From positions 1,623,199-1,687,198 of the forward strand of contig NW_004624882.1 in the NCBI RefSeq assembly GCF_000247695.1: a stretch of 64,000 nucleotides of DNA, given 5' to 3'. Position 1 is the first letter of the stretch; the number at the start of each line of letters is the position of its first letter. A model generated the notes under the pieces. It was not told where the DNA came from. It searched no databases and saw only the letters and a list, made by a program, of their open reading frames with translations. The stretch comes from Heterocephalus glaber (Eukaryota > Chordata > Mammalia > Rodentia > Bathyergidae). Below, in pieces: positions 48,024 to 59,568 of the stretch. Made by a program: the position numbers and the translations under genes.

Positions 48024-48258
48024 CCCCATTCCCCTGCCCTCCAACCCCTCCACCCCTCCCTATTTACAATGATTTTGTTTCCATTTTTTCATTTTCTCAC
48101 ATTAATTCCATTAGGGCAGGGGAATGGGGAAAAAATAAGAACCAAGAGAGATTATGTAAAGGTACAAATTCCCAATGATGAATGCCATTATATTGTATAC
48201 CTAAAATGCACCAATAAAATTAATTTTAAAAATAAATACATAAATAGAAGCAGATAAA
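48024..48258. mobile_element. Short LINE-1 3' end with 5' inversion (twin priming)
   Basis: 48024-48108 is LINE-1 3' UTR in reverse complement (CATTCCCCTGCCCTCCAACC, then CCTATTTACAATGATTTTG). Positions 48112-48230 continue the 3' UTR forward (GGGCAGGGGAATGGGG, AACCAAGAGAGATTATG, ATTGTATACCTAAAATGC) with an A-rich tail. Both parts share GGGCAGGGGAATGGGG at the junction. Exact 11-bp target duplication ATCTGTAGTTT at 48013-48023 and 48259-48269. Confidence 0.92.
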
Positions 48259-48419
48259 ATCTGTAGTTTGATTGGCCTCTTCCTACTCACAATAAGGTAA
48301 TAGTAGCTAATGTTTCAATGCATCATTCATTCAATAACTATTACATTATTCTAATTCAATAATGTAACTTGACATCTATTAAATATTAATTCAATGCTAA
48401 GCATTGTTTGTTCTAAATG

Positions 48420-48895
48420 CTTTCCATATGTTAATACACTTGGTCCTCCAAAACAATTCCATAATACATTCCTTTATTCATTTAGTTAACTTATTACATG
48501 CCCACTGGATTTTCTGTTATGGGAATACAAGAGGGAAAAAACAGCCAACAAAAAATGAAACATCTACTCTAGTGATGAAAGACAGAGAATAAACTAATCA
48601 ATTAGTAAAATATACAGTATATGCGGTTATTATAAATAGTAAGGAGACTGTCAATGCAGGCAGAGAAAGAGGCCAGAGAGCTTCAGGGTGAGGGGGTTGC
48701 ATTGTTCTGTCAGGGGCTGGAGGAGCACTTGCCACAGAGACCATGGGTGCAAAGGGCCTGAGGCACACATGTGTGCCTGGCGAGAGCATACAGGAGTTGA
48801 GTGTGCATAGGTAGGGTCTGGAGGCAGAGAGGGGAGGAGTGAAGGAGTGATGCCGGTGGGAATAGATCACACAGGCTCTTGACAGAACTTGGCCT
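48420..48895. repeat. Unclassified ancient interspersed repeat, first part
   Basis: TTATTACATGCCCACTGGATTTTCTG, GAGACTGTCAATGCAGGCAG, GGGTGCAAAGGGCCTGAGGC. Same kind of block order as 3995-5070. It is probably continued at 49246-49580 beyond an inserted LINE-1. Confidence 0.4.
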
Positions 48896-48896
48896 T

Positions 48897-49245
48897 TTTT
48901 TCTTCTTCTCTTTATCCATGCATGTTTGTGGTACATCATGAGTACATTCATTGTGGGGAGTTGGTACATGTACATGATACATCTTGAATTTTTTTACTTC
49001 CCCTTCTCCTCCCCCCCTCCCAACATCTCTCGGTCCCTCTCTCATTTGCAAAAGATCTATATTCCTATTTCCTTTTGTCTTGTGTTTTCTTTTTAAATTT
49101 ATTTATACCTTGGGTTTCTCATATAAGAGAAACCATATGATACTTAAACATGTGTGTCTGATTTATTTCCCTTAACATTATGGATTCAAGGTGCATCCAC
49201 TTTTCCTACAAATGATTCAGATTTATCCTTCTTTATAGCAGAGTA
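48897..49245 (-). mobile_element. LINE-1 3' end, antisense
   Basis: Reverse complement shows CTATAAAGAAGGATAAATC, GGATGCACCTTGAATCC, and GTTTCTCTTATATGAGAAACC at the end of ORF2. A purine-rich 3' UTR follows (GAGAGAGGGACCGAGAGATG). Diverged from the other LINE-1 copies, so older. Confidence 0.78.
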
Positions 49246-49580
49246 AACACAACCTTGCTCTGATTGAAATAGAAAGCCACTGGAAGGTTCTGAATGAGGA
49301 TGATGTTACCCAGCTGCTATGCTGAAAGAGTACGGGACACTGGTAGAAGCAGGGAGAGCATTTAGACCTAAACTGCATCACTGGTGACAAAGGTCATGAT
49401 GGCTTGAATCAAGGGGAGAGGGACATAAGTGGCAGAAATTGTTGGGCTTTTAATAGGTTGGAGGCCATTCTGACAAGGCAGGGGCAGGACTCCTACTCTG
49501 GAATCTTCTTCCTTCATACATTTCTTCTTGGTAAGGATGGACCTATGAGGGTGTGCCTGATGTACCCAGACAAAGAGGAT
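49246..49580. repeat. Unclassified ancient interspersed repeat, second part
   Basis: AAGCCACTGGAAGGTTCTGAATGAGG, then TGATGTTACCC, GTAGAAGCAGGGAGAGCATT and GGAGGCCATTCTGACAAGGC. It fits as the continuation of 48420-48895. Confidence 0.35.
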
Positions 49581-49649
49581 ATTTTCTTTTAAGAGGCATT
49601 ATTTCCTGGTTTGCTTAGAAACAAATAACCAGATACAGGGTGACCATGA

Positions 49650-49910
49650 GAATTGATGTGGTTGTTTGTATGTTTGGAATGACACTTTGGAACCAGACTT
49701 CCTGGATTCCAGTCTTAGCCCCATCATTTCCAAGAAGTATGACCCACACAAATTGCTTCATTCATCTGTGCCTCAATTTCCCCATCTGCAAAATGATGTC
49801 ATGACTGTAACTATCTCATATGATACTTGTAAAAAATAAATTATTGAATAGATGTAATAAACTCAGCAAATGGCACATAGTAAACACTCAAAAATAATTT
49901 GGTATTATTT
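49650..49910 (+). repeat. MIR SINE
   Basis: TTGCTTCATTCATCTGTGCCTC, then AATTTCCCCATCTGCAAAATGATG, then AATAAACTCAGCAAATGGCACATAG and TAAACACTC. Near-complete MIR. Confidence 0.82.
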
Positions 49911-51446
49911 TCAACTTTGGAAACCAATGAATAGCATGGAATCAATTTCAGACATTATGAACAAACTCATTCAATCTTAAGAGATGAAAACAAATTCAGC
50001 ATTTCAAATATGTATGGCCCAATTCTCTTGGTGAAATGCTTCACAAATCCTAGGTAAGCTCTGAGGCTTTCAATTCAAAAAATCCTATCAAATGCAATGA
50101 CACAATAAATACAAATATGATTTGATATACACAAGGGTATATTGTACCAGAACAAAAGAATCAAAGAAGCCAGAATAAAAGCCAGTGACTGAATTACTGT
50201 TCATAAATTTCCCTTGGCTGTTTCTCCAACCCTAAGTGACCACTGAGCACAGGGCTGCAGAGTTAGCCTGAGTCATGGGGGAAATGAGAGGCACTAATGA
50301 TGTCCTATAGTGAGAACTGAAGCAGGCATAAGTCCTTTCATCTCAGATGCGGCCATTCTCTTTGTCAGCAGAGTCAGACACTGAGCTGTATCACTTCATC
50401 CTTGTTTCCATACCCAAATAAGGCTAGAAACACAGCCAAATGCGTGTGGTCCTGCTTGTTCTATCATTTTCATGTTTCTTAACAACTTTTTGAGTCTTTG
50501 TCTTGCTCGCACATTGAAGATAACTTTCCAATGGCTTTATCATGTTTTTGCTCCACAACTTGTTTTCAGAGTAAATTATCTAAAAACAATCATTAACTTC
50601 TATCTCTTTTTCCAGTACGAATAGGTCCATATTAAAGTGTTCACTCACAAAACATCATTTTGTTCTTTGAACTAAGGCAAATATTTCTGGGCTCTATCCT
50701 TGTAATATTTTTTATAAGGATGCTGGAATCCTTCATAATGAGCTGAAAAGCAACATCTTTTTAGCTGCTGAATATGCTTCAGTGAATTCTGATGCTGAGA
50801 CTAGAATAAAACTAACGTGCTGCTAACACTTCTATGCCCTGCCCCCAACCTTCTCCAACAAACACACATATAGACACCAGGAATCTATGACCTGAAAATT
50901 CAGAAGAGATCAACTGAGGTGTAAAATGTGTCTATCAAGATTAATTCAACACTCTTCCTGTTTTAGACAGACTTGATTTCCAAAGGAATGATGGTTATTT
51001 GTGCTGCCTCACTCCTCCTAACAAAAGGAAAGAGCTTTCCATGAACTCTTGGAGCCCTTCTTCCTCAGCAAAAATAAATGGCTGATACATCCAATGTAAA
51101 ACAAAGAACTACTTTAGCTATAAGAAAGCACACTATAAGAAAAACAAAAGTGGTTCCTGTTTTGGATCCACTCATCAGAGGCAGCAAGTTCCTTTTTGGA
51201 ATATGTGCTGAGTGGGAAGATTCTAGAAGGAAAGACCAAATTTAGAAGCATTGGCCTTTGGTGTGAAAGTGCAGGAGTCTGAGAAGATGATGGTAGGTGA
51301 GCCACCTGGGTGGTTAAGAATGGAACAAAAGGAGTATGAATAGAAATATGTGCCCGAGTTCTGCCTGGGAAGGTCACTTCAGTGCTGCCTCTCAAGGATG
51401 TCCAGAGGTGATTTCATGATGGAATCAAGAGTCAATATATTTATTC
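49911..51446. other. Intronic sequence, nothing recognised
   Basis: AT-rich intron; no gene or repeat recognised. Confidence 0.4.
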
Positions 51447-51641
51447 CAGCTGGGCAGGGTGGTGCAAGCCTATAATTTTAGCACTCAGGGAAGTTGAGGC
51501 AGGAGCATCACAAGTTGAAGCCCTGCCCGGGCAATTTAGCAACTCAATAAGACCCTGTCTCAAAATTTACAAATAAATAAATAAAAAGGGATGAGGGTAT
51601 AGCTTAGTGCAAAGACCCTAGGTTCATTTCCCAATACTGAA

Positions 51642-51668
<27 letters not shown>
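51447..51668 (+). repeat. Composite B1 + ID dimer SINE
   Basis: The left part is a B1 body (CAGCTGGGCAGGGTGGTGCAAGCC, CACTCAGGGAAGTTGAGGCAGG, AAGACCCTGTCTCAAAA). An A-rich linker (AAATAAATAAATAAAA) joins it to a shortened ID body (GGGATGAGGGTATAGCTTAG, then AGACCCTAGGTTCATTTCCC). It ends in a (CA)n tail (51641-51668). Dimers of this plan are known from several non-murine rodent groups. Confidence 0.8.
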
Positions 51669-51672
<4 letters not shown>

Positions 51673-52187
51673 GATGAAAAAATACTGTGAATGTTTAAAT
51701 TTTTTAAAATGTTCATTACAGTAAAAGACACATTGCCACTAATCTCCCTCAAAATACTCCTTGCTTGCTTTGAACATACTTATCCCATGGTTCTTGCCAC
51801 TTTTGAAGCAGTTCTGGAGTCCTCTTTTGTGAGGGTCATTTTGAGGTGTGATCAAAAATGCAAGTGAACCATGTAGCTGAGCACCATCCAACAGAAAGGT
51901 AGCTTGTGAAAACAGGCTGGTGTTCCTCATCCACCTAATTCACCGGATATGGCACCTTGTGACTTCTGGATCTTTCCCACCATCAAAATGACCATGAAAG
52001 GTAAACATTTGGAATCAATTCAAAACTTTGAGGTAGCCACAGCAGCATAACTAAAGACACTCACAAAAGTGTCAAAGTGTTCAAAGTGAAGGGAAGTATT
52101 TTGAAGGGGATTAATGGCAATGTGTCTTTTACTGTATTATATTTTTAAAATTTAAATACAGATGGTATTTTGTGATCATACCTTGCA
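51669..52187. mobile_element. Mariner remnant with inverted right end (palindromic)
   Basis: Left arm 51669-51838 is the reverse complement of the mariner 3' end. Right arm about 52030-52187 is the same region forward (TGGCAATGTGTCTTTTACTG, then TTTTTAAAATTTAAATAC). Between them lies a transposase-coding piece. The two arms diverge where the left one has extra sequence (TTCTTGCCACTTTTGAAGC). Not a working element. Confidence 0.78.
51946..52050 (+). pseudogene. Mariner transposase, C-terminal fragment
   Basis: Reads DMAPCDFWIFPTIKMTMKGK and HLESIQNFEVATAA in one frame. DMAPCDFWIFP corresponds to the conserved SPDLAPCDFWLFP of mariner transposases, the block with the third catalytic Asp. No start, and the upstream part is frameshifted. 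Dead. Confidence 0.8.
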
Positions 52188-54399
52188 TTTATTCTCTTCT
52201 AGCGTGATAGACTGACTTAGTATTCCTTTGCTCCAGGATGTAATTTCCACCGGATGCCTCCTTCCTTTCCAGTGCCTCCCTACTGCACACAGTACATAGT
52301 TCTCCACTCCTTGACTCTGCTAACATGCCATTGCCCAAAGCATATCACAAGGCTGAGCCCAGATGTGACAAGTGAAAAACACTGTGTTTGGGCATGTGCT
52401 TTTGCTATTCTGTCACTACCATGATACAATCTCAAGGTAGCTGTTGCCCCTTCAGCCTTGTCTCTAGATGGACAAATGTGGAACAAACCAGACACCAAAC
52501 CTGCATGAGAATCCAGGTGTAGTACAACTGCCCAGCTAAGATTAGCCAGTGGAATAAAGGATAATAATGATTATTTTATTACACTGAATTTGAGGGATGC
52601 TTATTATGCCCCAAAAGCTCATAAAATCTGTAAGGAGTGCTTTCAACAGTATTTTAAAACCTTGAAGTTCTACATCCCAGAAGGATTCTCTCTGCCAGCC
52701 CCATGCCCCACATCCCTCATGCCTATACAGGTTACACTGGACAAACACCACGGAGCCCAGAAGAAACTTCTCTCTTTACCATTCCTATTGACACAGGAAT
52801 CCCACGGTCTATTCTGCATGACCTTCATACATCCCTGAGGGGTCTTAGGTAGTGGTGGCTCCCACTGCAAGGGTCAACAATTCATAATCCTCACTGTGGC
52901 CTGTGAGGGGCCTAAGAGGAAAGCTTTGACCAAAAGTGCTAAGCTAAACAAACCAGAGTTGTCCAGAACCAAAATTTAAGTTGGAAGGGAAAAAAAGAAA
53001 ACAAAGTATAGGTTGTTAAAATTGATAGGTTCCAACTAAGAAAAGTTATGTGGTAGATCAGATCCCATGACAGGTTTCCAAGTGAGTAAAAATGATCATG
53101 ATGTGTATGGCAAAATAATATATTAAAAACACTTTTTACCTTGTTCTCATTGAATATTTTCTTCTCCCAGGTGTAGAAAGGTAGACAGGTTTGTTGCAGT
53201 CTTTTATCTTAGGGGAAATGTATTTTGTCAAGGCTGAGAGCAAAAATTGACTGTATATAACTCTTTCTTGACTTTTGTCTCCTGAAATTTCGAGCAACTT
53301 GGTGAAAGAAGCAAGGGCAAGATACCCCAGTGAAGTGGGAGAAACATCAGGAGAAGCAACTTGGTGTTATGTTTAGAAAGACGTCAACACGCATAGACTG
53401 AGCCTAAGCAACTGGCAGAGTCAGCAAACTCCAGGGATCCCACAGCCTTGGACCAGGTTATCATAGGTGCAGGTAATGTGTTTTGAAACCATCAAGGCCT
53501 GCTGGGATTTCTGTTCTGCAGAAGATTCTCGGCACTCGGGAATATTCAATATGCTTACATTTGAATGGTGAACCAGTAGGGATATAATGTGATGATATAC
53601 TCACACATCAATTTGGGGAAAGGATTCATACGTGGCACATGAGAAGGTAGAGAGAGAATCTATGAAGGAAAGAACGGGAGGGGAATAGGAAGAGAAGTTA
53701 CTAAATTTGGAGAGAGAGCGCATGTTGTGGAGAAATGGCATGACAGAAGATTCAGAAACCCCTGCTGATGAGGATCCTAAACCTTTCTTCATCTGGAACT
53801 GCCTCCTGCTACTGCATCCCATGGGGCCAAGAAGCTCAGGCATTTGACATTTCCATGGGACTCCACCTCTCTTACCATAAATGTGTACTTATGCTCAACT
53901 CTCATTTTTTGAGCAAGTCTGGCAAGCCTCTGTCCTTTGGGATCAAAAGATCCAAACCAAATTCCTCAGTTGGAGATGAGTTAAATTTTATTTGAACATA
54001 AATAACTGTACACAAATAGTTTTCACCTCACATAATATACTTAGCCACATGTTGTTGTTCTTTTACCTTCATGAATATGAATGCTGTGGGTTCAGAAGAA
54101 CTTAACCTTCACTAATGAATTCCACAGGCCACTGTCAGTCAATTCCCACAACATGTCAGGAACACTTAAAGATCTAAAACTACTTAGTCAGGTTTGGAAA
54201 CTTACATAGTGTTTGGAAACTTACATAGTACTTGAAAAGCCAAGAGAAACCAAAATCATTAACCTTAAAATCATAAAACATTTAGAAGAATCTTGGAGAA
54301 TTTTAGAAGGCTTTAGCATAAATGGGACTGCTTTTAAATAGACTATGAAATATTCAGTTCTTTCCAAAATAATGTACAGATTTACTGTCATCCAATAAA
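52188..54399. other. Intronic sequence, nothing recognised
   Basis: 52200-52510 may be an old repeat but I cannot match it. The 19-bp tandem duplication at 54192-54229 is listed separately. Confidence 0.4.
54192..54229 (+). repeat. 19-bp perfect tandem duplication
   Basis: GTTTGGAAACTTACATAGT occurs at 54192-54210 and at 54211-54229 with no gap. Confidence 0.97.
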
Positions 54400-54610
54400 G
54401 ATATCTCAACAGTACTTTTTAATGAGTCCAACAAAGAGAATTCTAAATTTTATATAATAGTGTAGAAGAACTTGGAACAAGAAAAACACTCTGGTTGTCT
54501 ACCCTACAAGGTACCAGAACCTATTATAAAAATGACAGTTCTTAGAATACTATGATACTGGCAAAATGCAGAAAAGTATAGGACCAGGTACCAATAGCTT
54601 TGACAGAAAC
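54400..54610 (+). mobile_element. Possible old LINE-1 ORF2 fragment
   Basis: TATTATAAAAATGACAGTTC and CTATGATACTGGCAAAATGC resemble the ORF2 block after the reverse transcriptase (TYKTTVIKTVWYWHK-like). Weak, no frame kept. Confidence 0.35.
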
Positions 54611-57600
54611 AAAACAAGGCTTCCAGGGTAAATGTAGAGCTGCCCGCCCTCTTGAAAGAATTCAATGGAAGCTATGGCAGCAAAGAAACCTACCTGCTTT
54701 CATATGTCAACAATGTGGTTGCTTTTGAAACAGAAGTATTAGAAAGGCTATGAAAATCTTTTGTCCTACACGAAGGTTATGGGCTACCTGGTGACAGTGA
54801 ACTAAAAGAGTTGTCTTTTCAGGGTAAAGGATGTTTTATTATAATGAGTGACAAAGTAAAAAGTTTATTTTTTCAAATAAGCTTGGATTATGGTAAGAAT
54901 GTAGGGAAACAGATGTTTGGACATAACAGTTGTGTGACTGTTTTATTAAAAATTATGCAAATATGTACAGATAAAAACTGCAGTCTTTGACAACTTGGAA
55001 ATTGATTTTTCAAATCTGCTTCAAAATCTTTCAAATGAACATTTCAGTGGATTGTGAACTCATTTGTTAAATATAAGAAAATGCAAACATCTTCTGTTTG
55101 GCTTGTAAGAACAGTTGAAAGACATCAAAGAAGATGGCAACTTTCCAGATGAATTTCAACAAAAATCCTTTGCATAGAGGGGATTGAAAAATAATATTTC
55201 GTGACCTGGTAAGTAAATCAGTGCTACATTTTATCCATTTGCCTCTTCATATTTTTCTGTGGCTCTTTTTTCCAATGTGATTAAAACGACATAAAGAAAT
55301 AAGGTAAACCTACAAGTAGTCCTTCAAATTTTTATTCAATGAAGTGATAAATTAAGATGTTGAAATATAAATATGTAGCCTCAATCACTTCATCATCATT
55401 TAAAATATTGAATATTTTTAATGCAGCAGTGATAGGAAAATATTTAAGTGATTAAAATGTTTCACCTTCATTTTCATTTTAACATCTCATTTTAAATACC
55501 TTTTTAAGCAGGTGGTTTATACTTTGTATAATGTATTAGTCACAGCAATACATGTATAGATAAGTAACTCAAAATTCTGAGTAAATTATATAAAATTACA
55601 AATAAATGAATATTTGGGGTTGTACATATGCAAAAGTTTTTGCTAATGGAAGTATAAGAGCTAAACATGTGGAGATGTTTGTTCTCTATCAAGGGGGTCC
55701 CTGACTTATAGTTTGACCTCTAAGGGTGTTTTACATAGTCACATATGATGGACAATCATTGATATTACAAGGCTCAGTGTAGCACTGGAGAAGTTCAGCT
55801 CTTACATTCAGAAATATTCACTAGCATTTTTAGAAACCTAAAAAGGAATTAGAGTGCTCGTGATAAATGGTGCTTTTCCATCCTGTTTGTCTAATCCTGT
55901 CCCAGCCACTGAAATGAAATGGATTGACCCCAGGTTTGAATGAATAAGGGACAGATAGACTGATGGTTCTTACATGTGCTTTTGCTTTGGAGACCAATAG
56001 ATTGAACCCTTTGTGGATTAAAAATCCAGTCACCCCAAACTTTTCTGAAGTGTCAACATCTGTTGCTCACTGAGCATAAAGTAGTGCATCACGGGCAGAC
56101 TTTTTCTTCTTGATTGATTACTTTTATTTTTTTGTACCTACAGGAAAATACAGTTTGGAACAAGTAACTTGATAACAATAAGCAAAGCCTTCTCAAACAT
56201 GTCAAAATCATCAGTTTAGGCCTGAGAGTTTGTCTCCCCCAAATTGGATTCTATCCATATTTTGTGGCAGTAGTTGGGGAGAGGGTTGAAGACACAGGAG
56301 GTCTTTCTCTCCCAAGGGGCTGTTGTATGTCCTCCTAGTGAACCTGTATTCTTTGAAATTTTAGGTTATAATTTTATACTTGGAAAGTAAAAACAATCTT
56401 ATGGCCTTGGTGTTTAGGAATTATAAGGGTATGTGATACAGAAATTCCAATCTAAGAGTCAAAAACATGCACTGATATTGAACAGGGGTGTTTTTACAGT
56501 TGGTTGGCCACACTTTACAAACTTCATAACTTTATAATCTTTGCATAAAATAGTTTTTAAAAACTGATTAATTGCTAAGGGCTCACTTTGATAACTAAAA
56601 CCTTCTAATGGAAGTTAAAAGGGGCTGTAAGGAAATCACAGGTTCAAATTTTGAGCTAACTGTTCTATTTTAATTGAGAACTTGAAATCTTTTCCATATT
56701 AAAATAATTCTTCCTAACCTTTAACTAGAGAATTCAATTTCCTTAAACCTAAAACTATATTACCATTCAACTCTATGTAACTTTTCTGTTCTAGGCTGTG
56801 AATTTCCCCTTCCTGTAGCTCCTTGCCCTCAGCTTCACACCCCAGGGACAAAGGCTCATGGCTTTCTGTTGGGTTCAAACAAAGAAAGATGATGGCAAGA
56901 GAAAATGTGGGTGGCAAGAGAGATCTGGGTATTTATTCTTATTTTCCTCTCCTTCCTCCACACGATGGCCTTTCTATGCCTTGTGAGACCTAGTGCTACT
57001 GAGATCTCAGCTGCTGCCAGTCCCTGGAACCTCAGGTTTCCTTATCTGTGTGCACATCTGTTCATTTTCTCTTAGGACTTGGAATCACTCACTGTGCCTC
57101 TCTCTTCCATAGAAGTAGAACATCTCAATAGGTTCCAGGAAACAAACTCTGCTCTGAGGGGGGCTTGCCTTGTCCTGACACAGGTCAATCTAGCTCCAAG
57201 GCAACGAATGAGTGGGAGACCAAGAAAAACTTGACAGATTAAGTGTCCTTAAGATGAGTCTGGAGAAGTGAGGTCATAACTATAATGTGGATAAGGAAGG
57301 GACAGTCTCCTGATTCCAGGGAATAGCAAAGGCCATCCTAGAGGCATTAAAGTAACCCATGTTTAGGCAACTCTTAAGTGTCTTGTGTTGGGTATTGGTG
57401 AGGGAAGGATTAGAAGAGAACAGTGGTAAAGAGAAATGAAGTTACAGAGGAAAATTTAGAGCCATGTTAGAATGCTATCCAATATCAACCTTCTACCCTT
57501 TACATAAGGAGAAACATATCCTTTCCAGAAATCTTAGAGACTAAAAACTATCACTTCATTAGGGTTCAATATACAATGGATTGAAAAAATGAAAATCTTG

Positions 57601-59248
57601 AAATTCTCTCTCTCTCTCCTAATTGCAGGAGACAAAAGTGAAATATCTTGGAAAGTAAGGTTAATAGAGTTCTTAAATATTAAATAGAATGCACATGTTA
57701 TTAATTGTATTTAAGAATCAGAGCGTTGTTCCTTTTTGAGGATTATAGTTCAAAGGACATTGGGTTTATATACAATAGAACCCAGACTGATATATTTTTC
57801 AAGTCATGCTTTCAGCTTTAGAAAACGAGATGCAGTAAATCAAGGATCTATTAGGGCTTGTATAAATTAATGTCCAAAATAGGTTCCATTAATTCAAGAT
57901 CAAATTTATCCTTCAAAGGCTCAGTTCTATTTGCCAATACCACTACTGAAAACCATTTCCACAATTAGTCTTTCATCAACAGCCAGTTCATCTACCCAGA
58001 GAGATTTTTGTCATCATTAAAGAGGATGAATTTAGAGCCTGAGAAAAGCTTATTGACTGTGACTTGTGAATCTAATTGTAGGATCTTTAAGGGCAAGATG
58101 TTTGTCAGTTTCCCTAAAGCTGCAAAATCCCTACAGCTAGGCTGGTAATCAATTACGTTAATTGAGTTTAGTTCAATGTGTTTAAGAGATGACTTTTATG
58201 TTAAGGCGCTCTAATCTGAGGCGCCAATAATAATCAAGTCACATCCTTGGGTTGATTGAGATCCTGAGCAGTCCTGGTAACTCTCAACCTCACTTCATGC
58301 AGCTAACCCCAGATATGTATTACTTGCAAGTGCTGGGGCTCAGAAAATACCTCAAAGCGTGGCGCTTTGGCACATTTACTTTGAGCTGAAGGACACTGAA
58401 ACAGCCTTAGAAGCAAAGTCTCTTTCTGATGTTCTACCCTTCTTTTCCTGTTCCCTCTAGAAACTAGAATTTCTTTTCCCCAAGGTGGGTCACATAAACT
58501 AGAAATGATCTTCCTCAAAGTTAGCCAAAAACCTAAAAATACTACTCTAACTTTCTGCCACCTTTCTGTATAAGGGCTAGTCATAACATATTCTCTGCCC
58601 TATCATGTCTGGTAGTAAACTATAAGGCCTTCCTTTCACAGAGGGTACTACCCTATACTTGGGAGGAAAAGTACTACACGGAGAAGCCAAGAAGAATCCA
58701 AACAGACAAGCCTTTCTGGGTTTCCTCACTTAGCGAGGAACTTCTATTCCCACTAGTTCATACATTTCTGTTCAATCACATTTCTACATTGCTGTCCATT
58801 CATTGAAACTAAGCAGTAAATACACACATACATAGAAAAAAATCCTTCCTCCTAGGTCTGTGGGCATTCATTTTTGAAGACTCCTGTGTCATGTAAAATT
58901 TTGATTGAATAAATTTCTTAGGGTTTTCTCTTGTTAACCTGCCTTTTACTATACATAAATGTTCATGTGACCCTTTCTGATACAGAGGAAATGGGTCACC
59001 CCACTCCCTCCCTATCCAAGGAACATTCAAGCATAGATGGAGATGTATTGGTGACTAGAAATTAAAAAAAATAATATAGACAATGATAAATGCCCAGAAT
59101 TACACCTTCTGTTTGGTAACAATTAGTACAAATACTGAGGTATTTATGTAAGTTAGTCTGTACTGAATATGGGGAAAACCATGGAGCACTTTATATATTA
59201 CTAATCATTCATTACTAAAATCTGTTCCTAGAGAATAAACTGGTATAT
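54611..59248. other. Intronic sequence, nothing recognised
   Basis: Long AT-rich stretch without exon-like frames. A short segment near 55690-55760 looks like an old Tigger end, too weak to list. Confidence 0.4.
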
Positions 59249-59286
59249 ATCATTTCTTGGCCTTTTGGCTAAGACAAAGTGGAGAA
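59249..59286 (+). pseudogene. U2 snRNA 5'-end fragment
   Basis: ATCATTTCTTGGCCTTTTGGCTAAGACAAAGTGGAG matches the first ~38 nt of U2 snRNA (ATCGCTTCTCGG..CTTTTGGCTAAGATCAAGTGTAG), with C-to-T changes and small differences. The rest of U2 is absent, so it is a truncated pseudogene. No proximal or distal sequence element of a snRNA promoter is seen upstream. Confidence 0.82.
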
Positions 59287-59460
59287 TAAAGTGGTACAAA
59301 TGTTAGAAAAGTATTTAGCAGTAAGCTCAAGCTTGTTTTCTTGACCCTATCTTCTGAGCTATTGGGTAGGACCCAGGAGCAGGGAATTTTGCATAATATG
59401 TCAATGGTCCTTCCATGACACTTGGTGTGTAGTTCTGTAACTTCAAGAGTGTAGTCCAAG

Positions 59461-59568
59461 GACTGGGGATATAGGCTCAGTGATAGAGTACATGTTAGCA
59501 TGTGTGAGGCCCTGGGTTTCATCTCCAGCATCACAAAACATACATACATACATACACACATACACACA
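59461..59568 (+). repeat. Old ID-type SINE with CATA tail
   Basis: GACTGGGGATATAGGCTCAGTG, then GTTAGCATGTGTGAGGCCC, then GGGTTTCATCTCCAGCATC, followed by a (CATA/CACA)n run. Diverged from the young ID family. Confidence 0.82.

Noticed and set aside
48598..49051. Minus-strand frames of 113-125 codons
   Set aside because: They cover the old repeat and LINE-1 3' UTR junction; composition is repeat-like, with no known domain.
51739..51930. Minus-strand 63-codon frame over the mariner arm
   Set aside because: It runs along the inverted mariner arm and does not show a transposase motif on its own.
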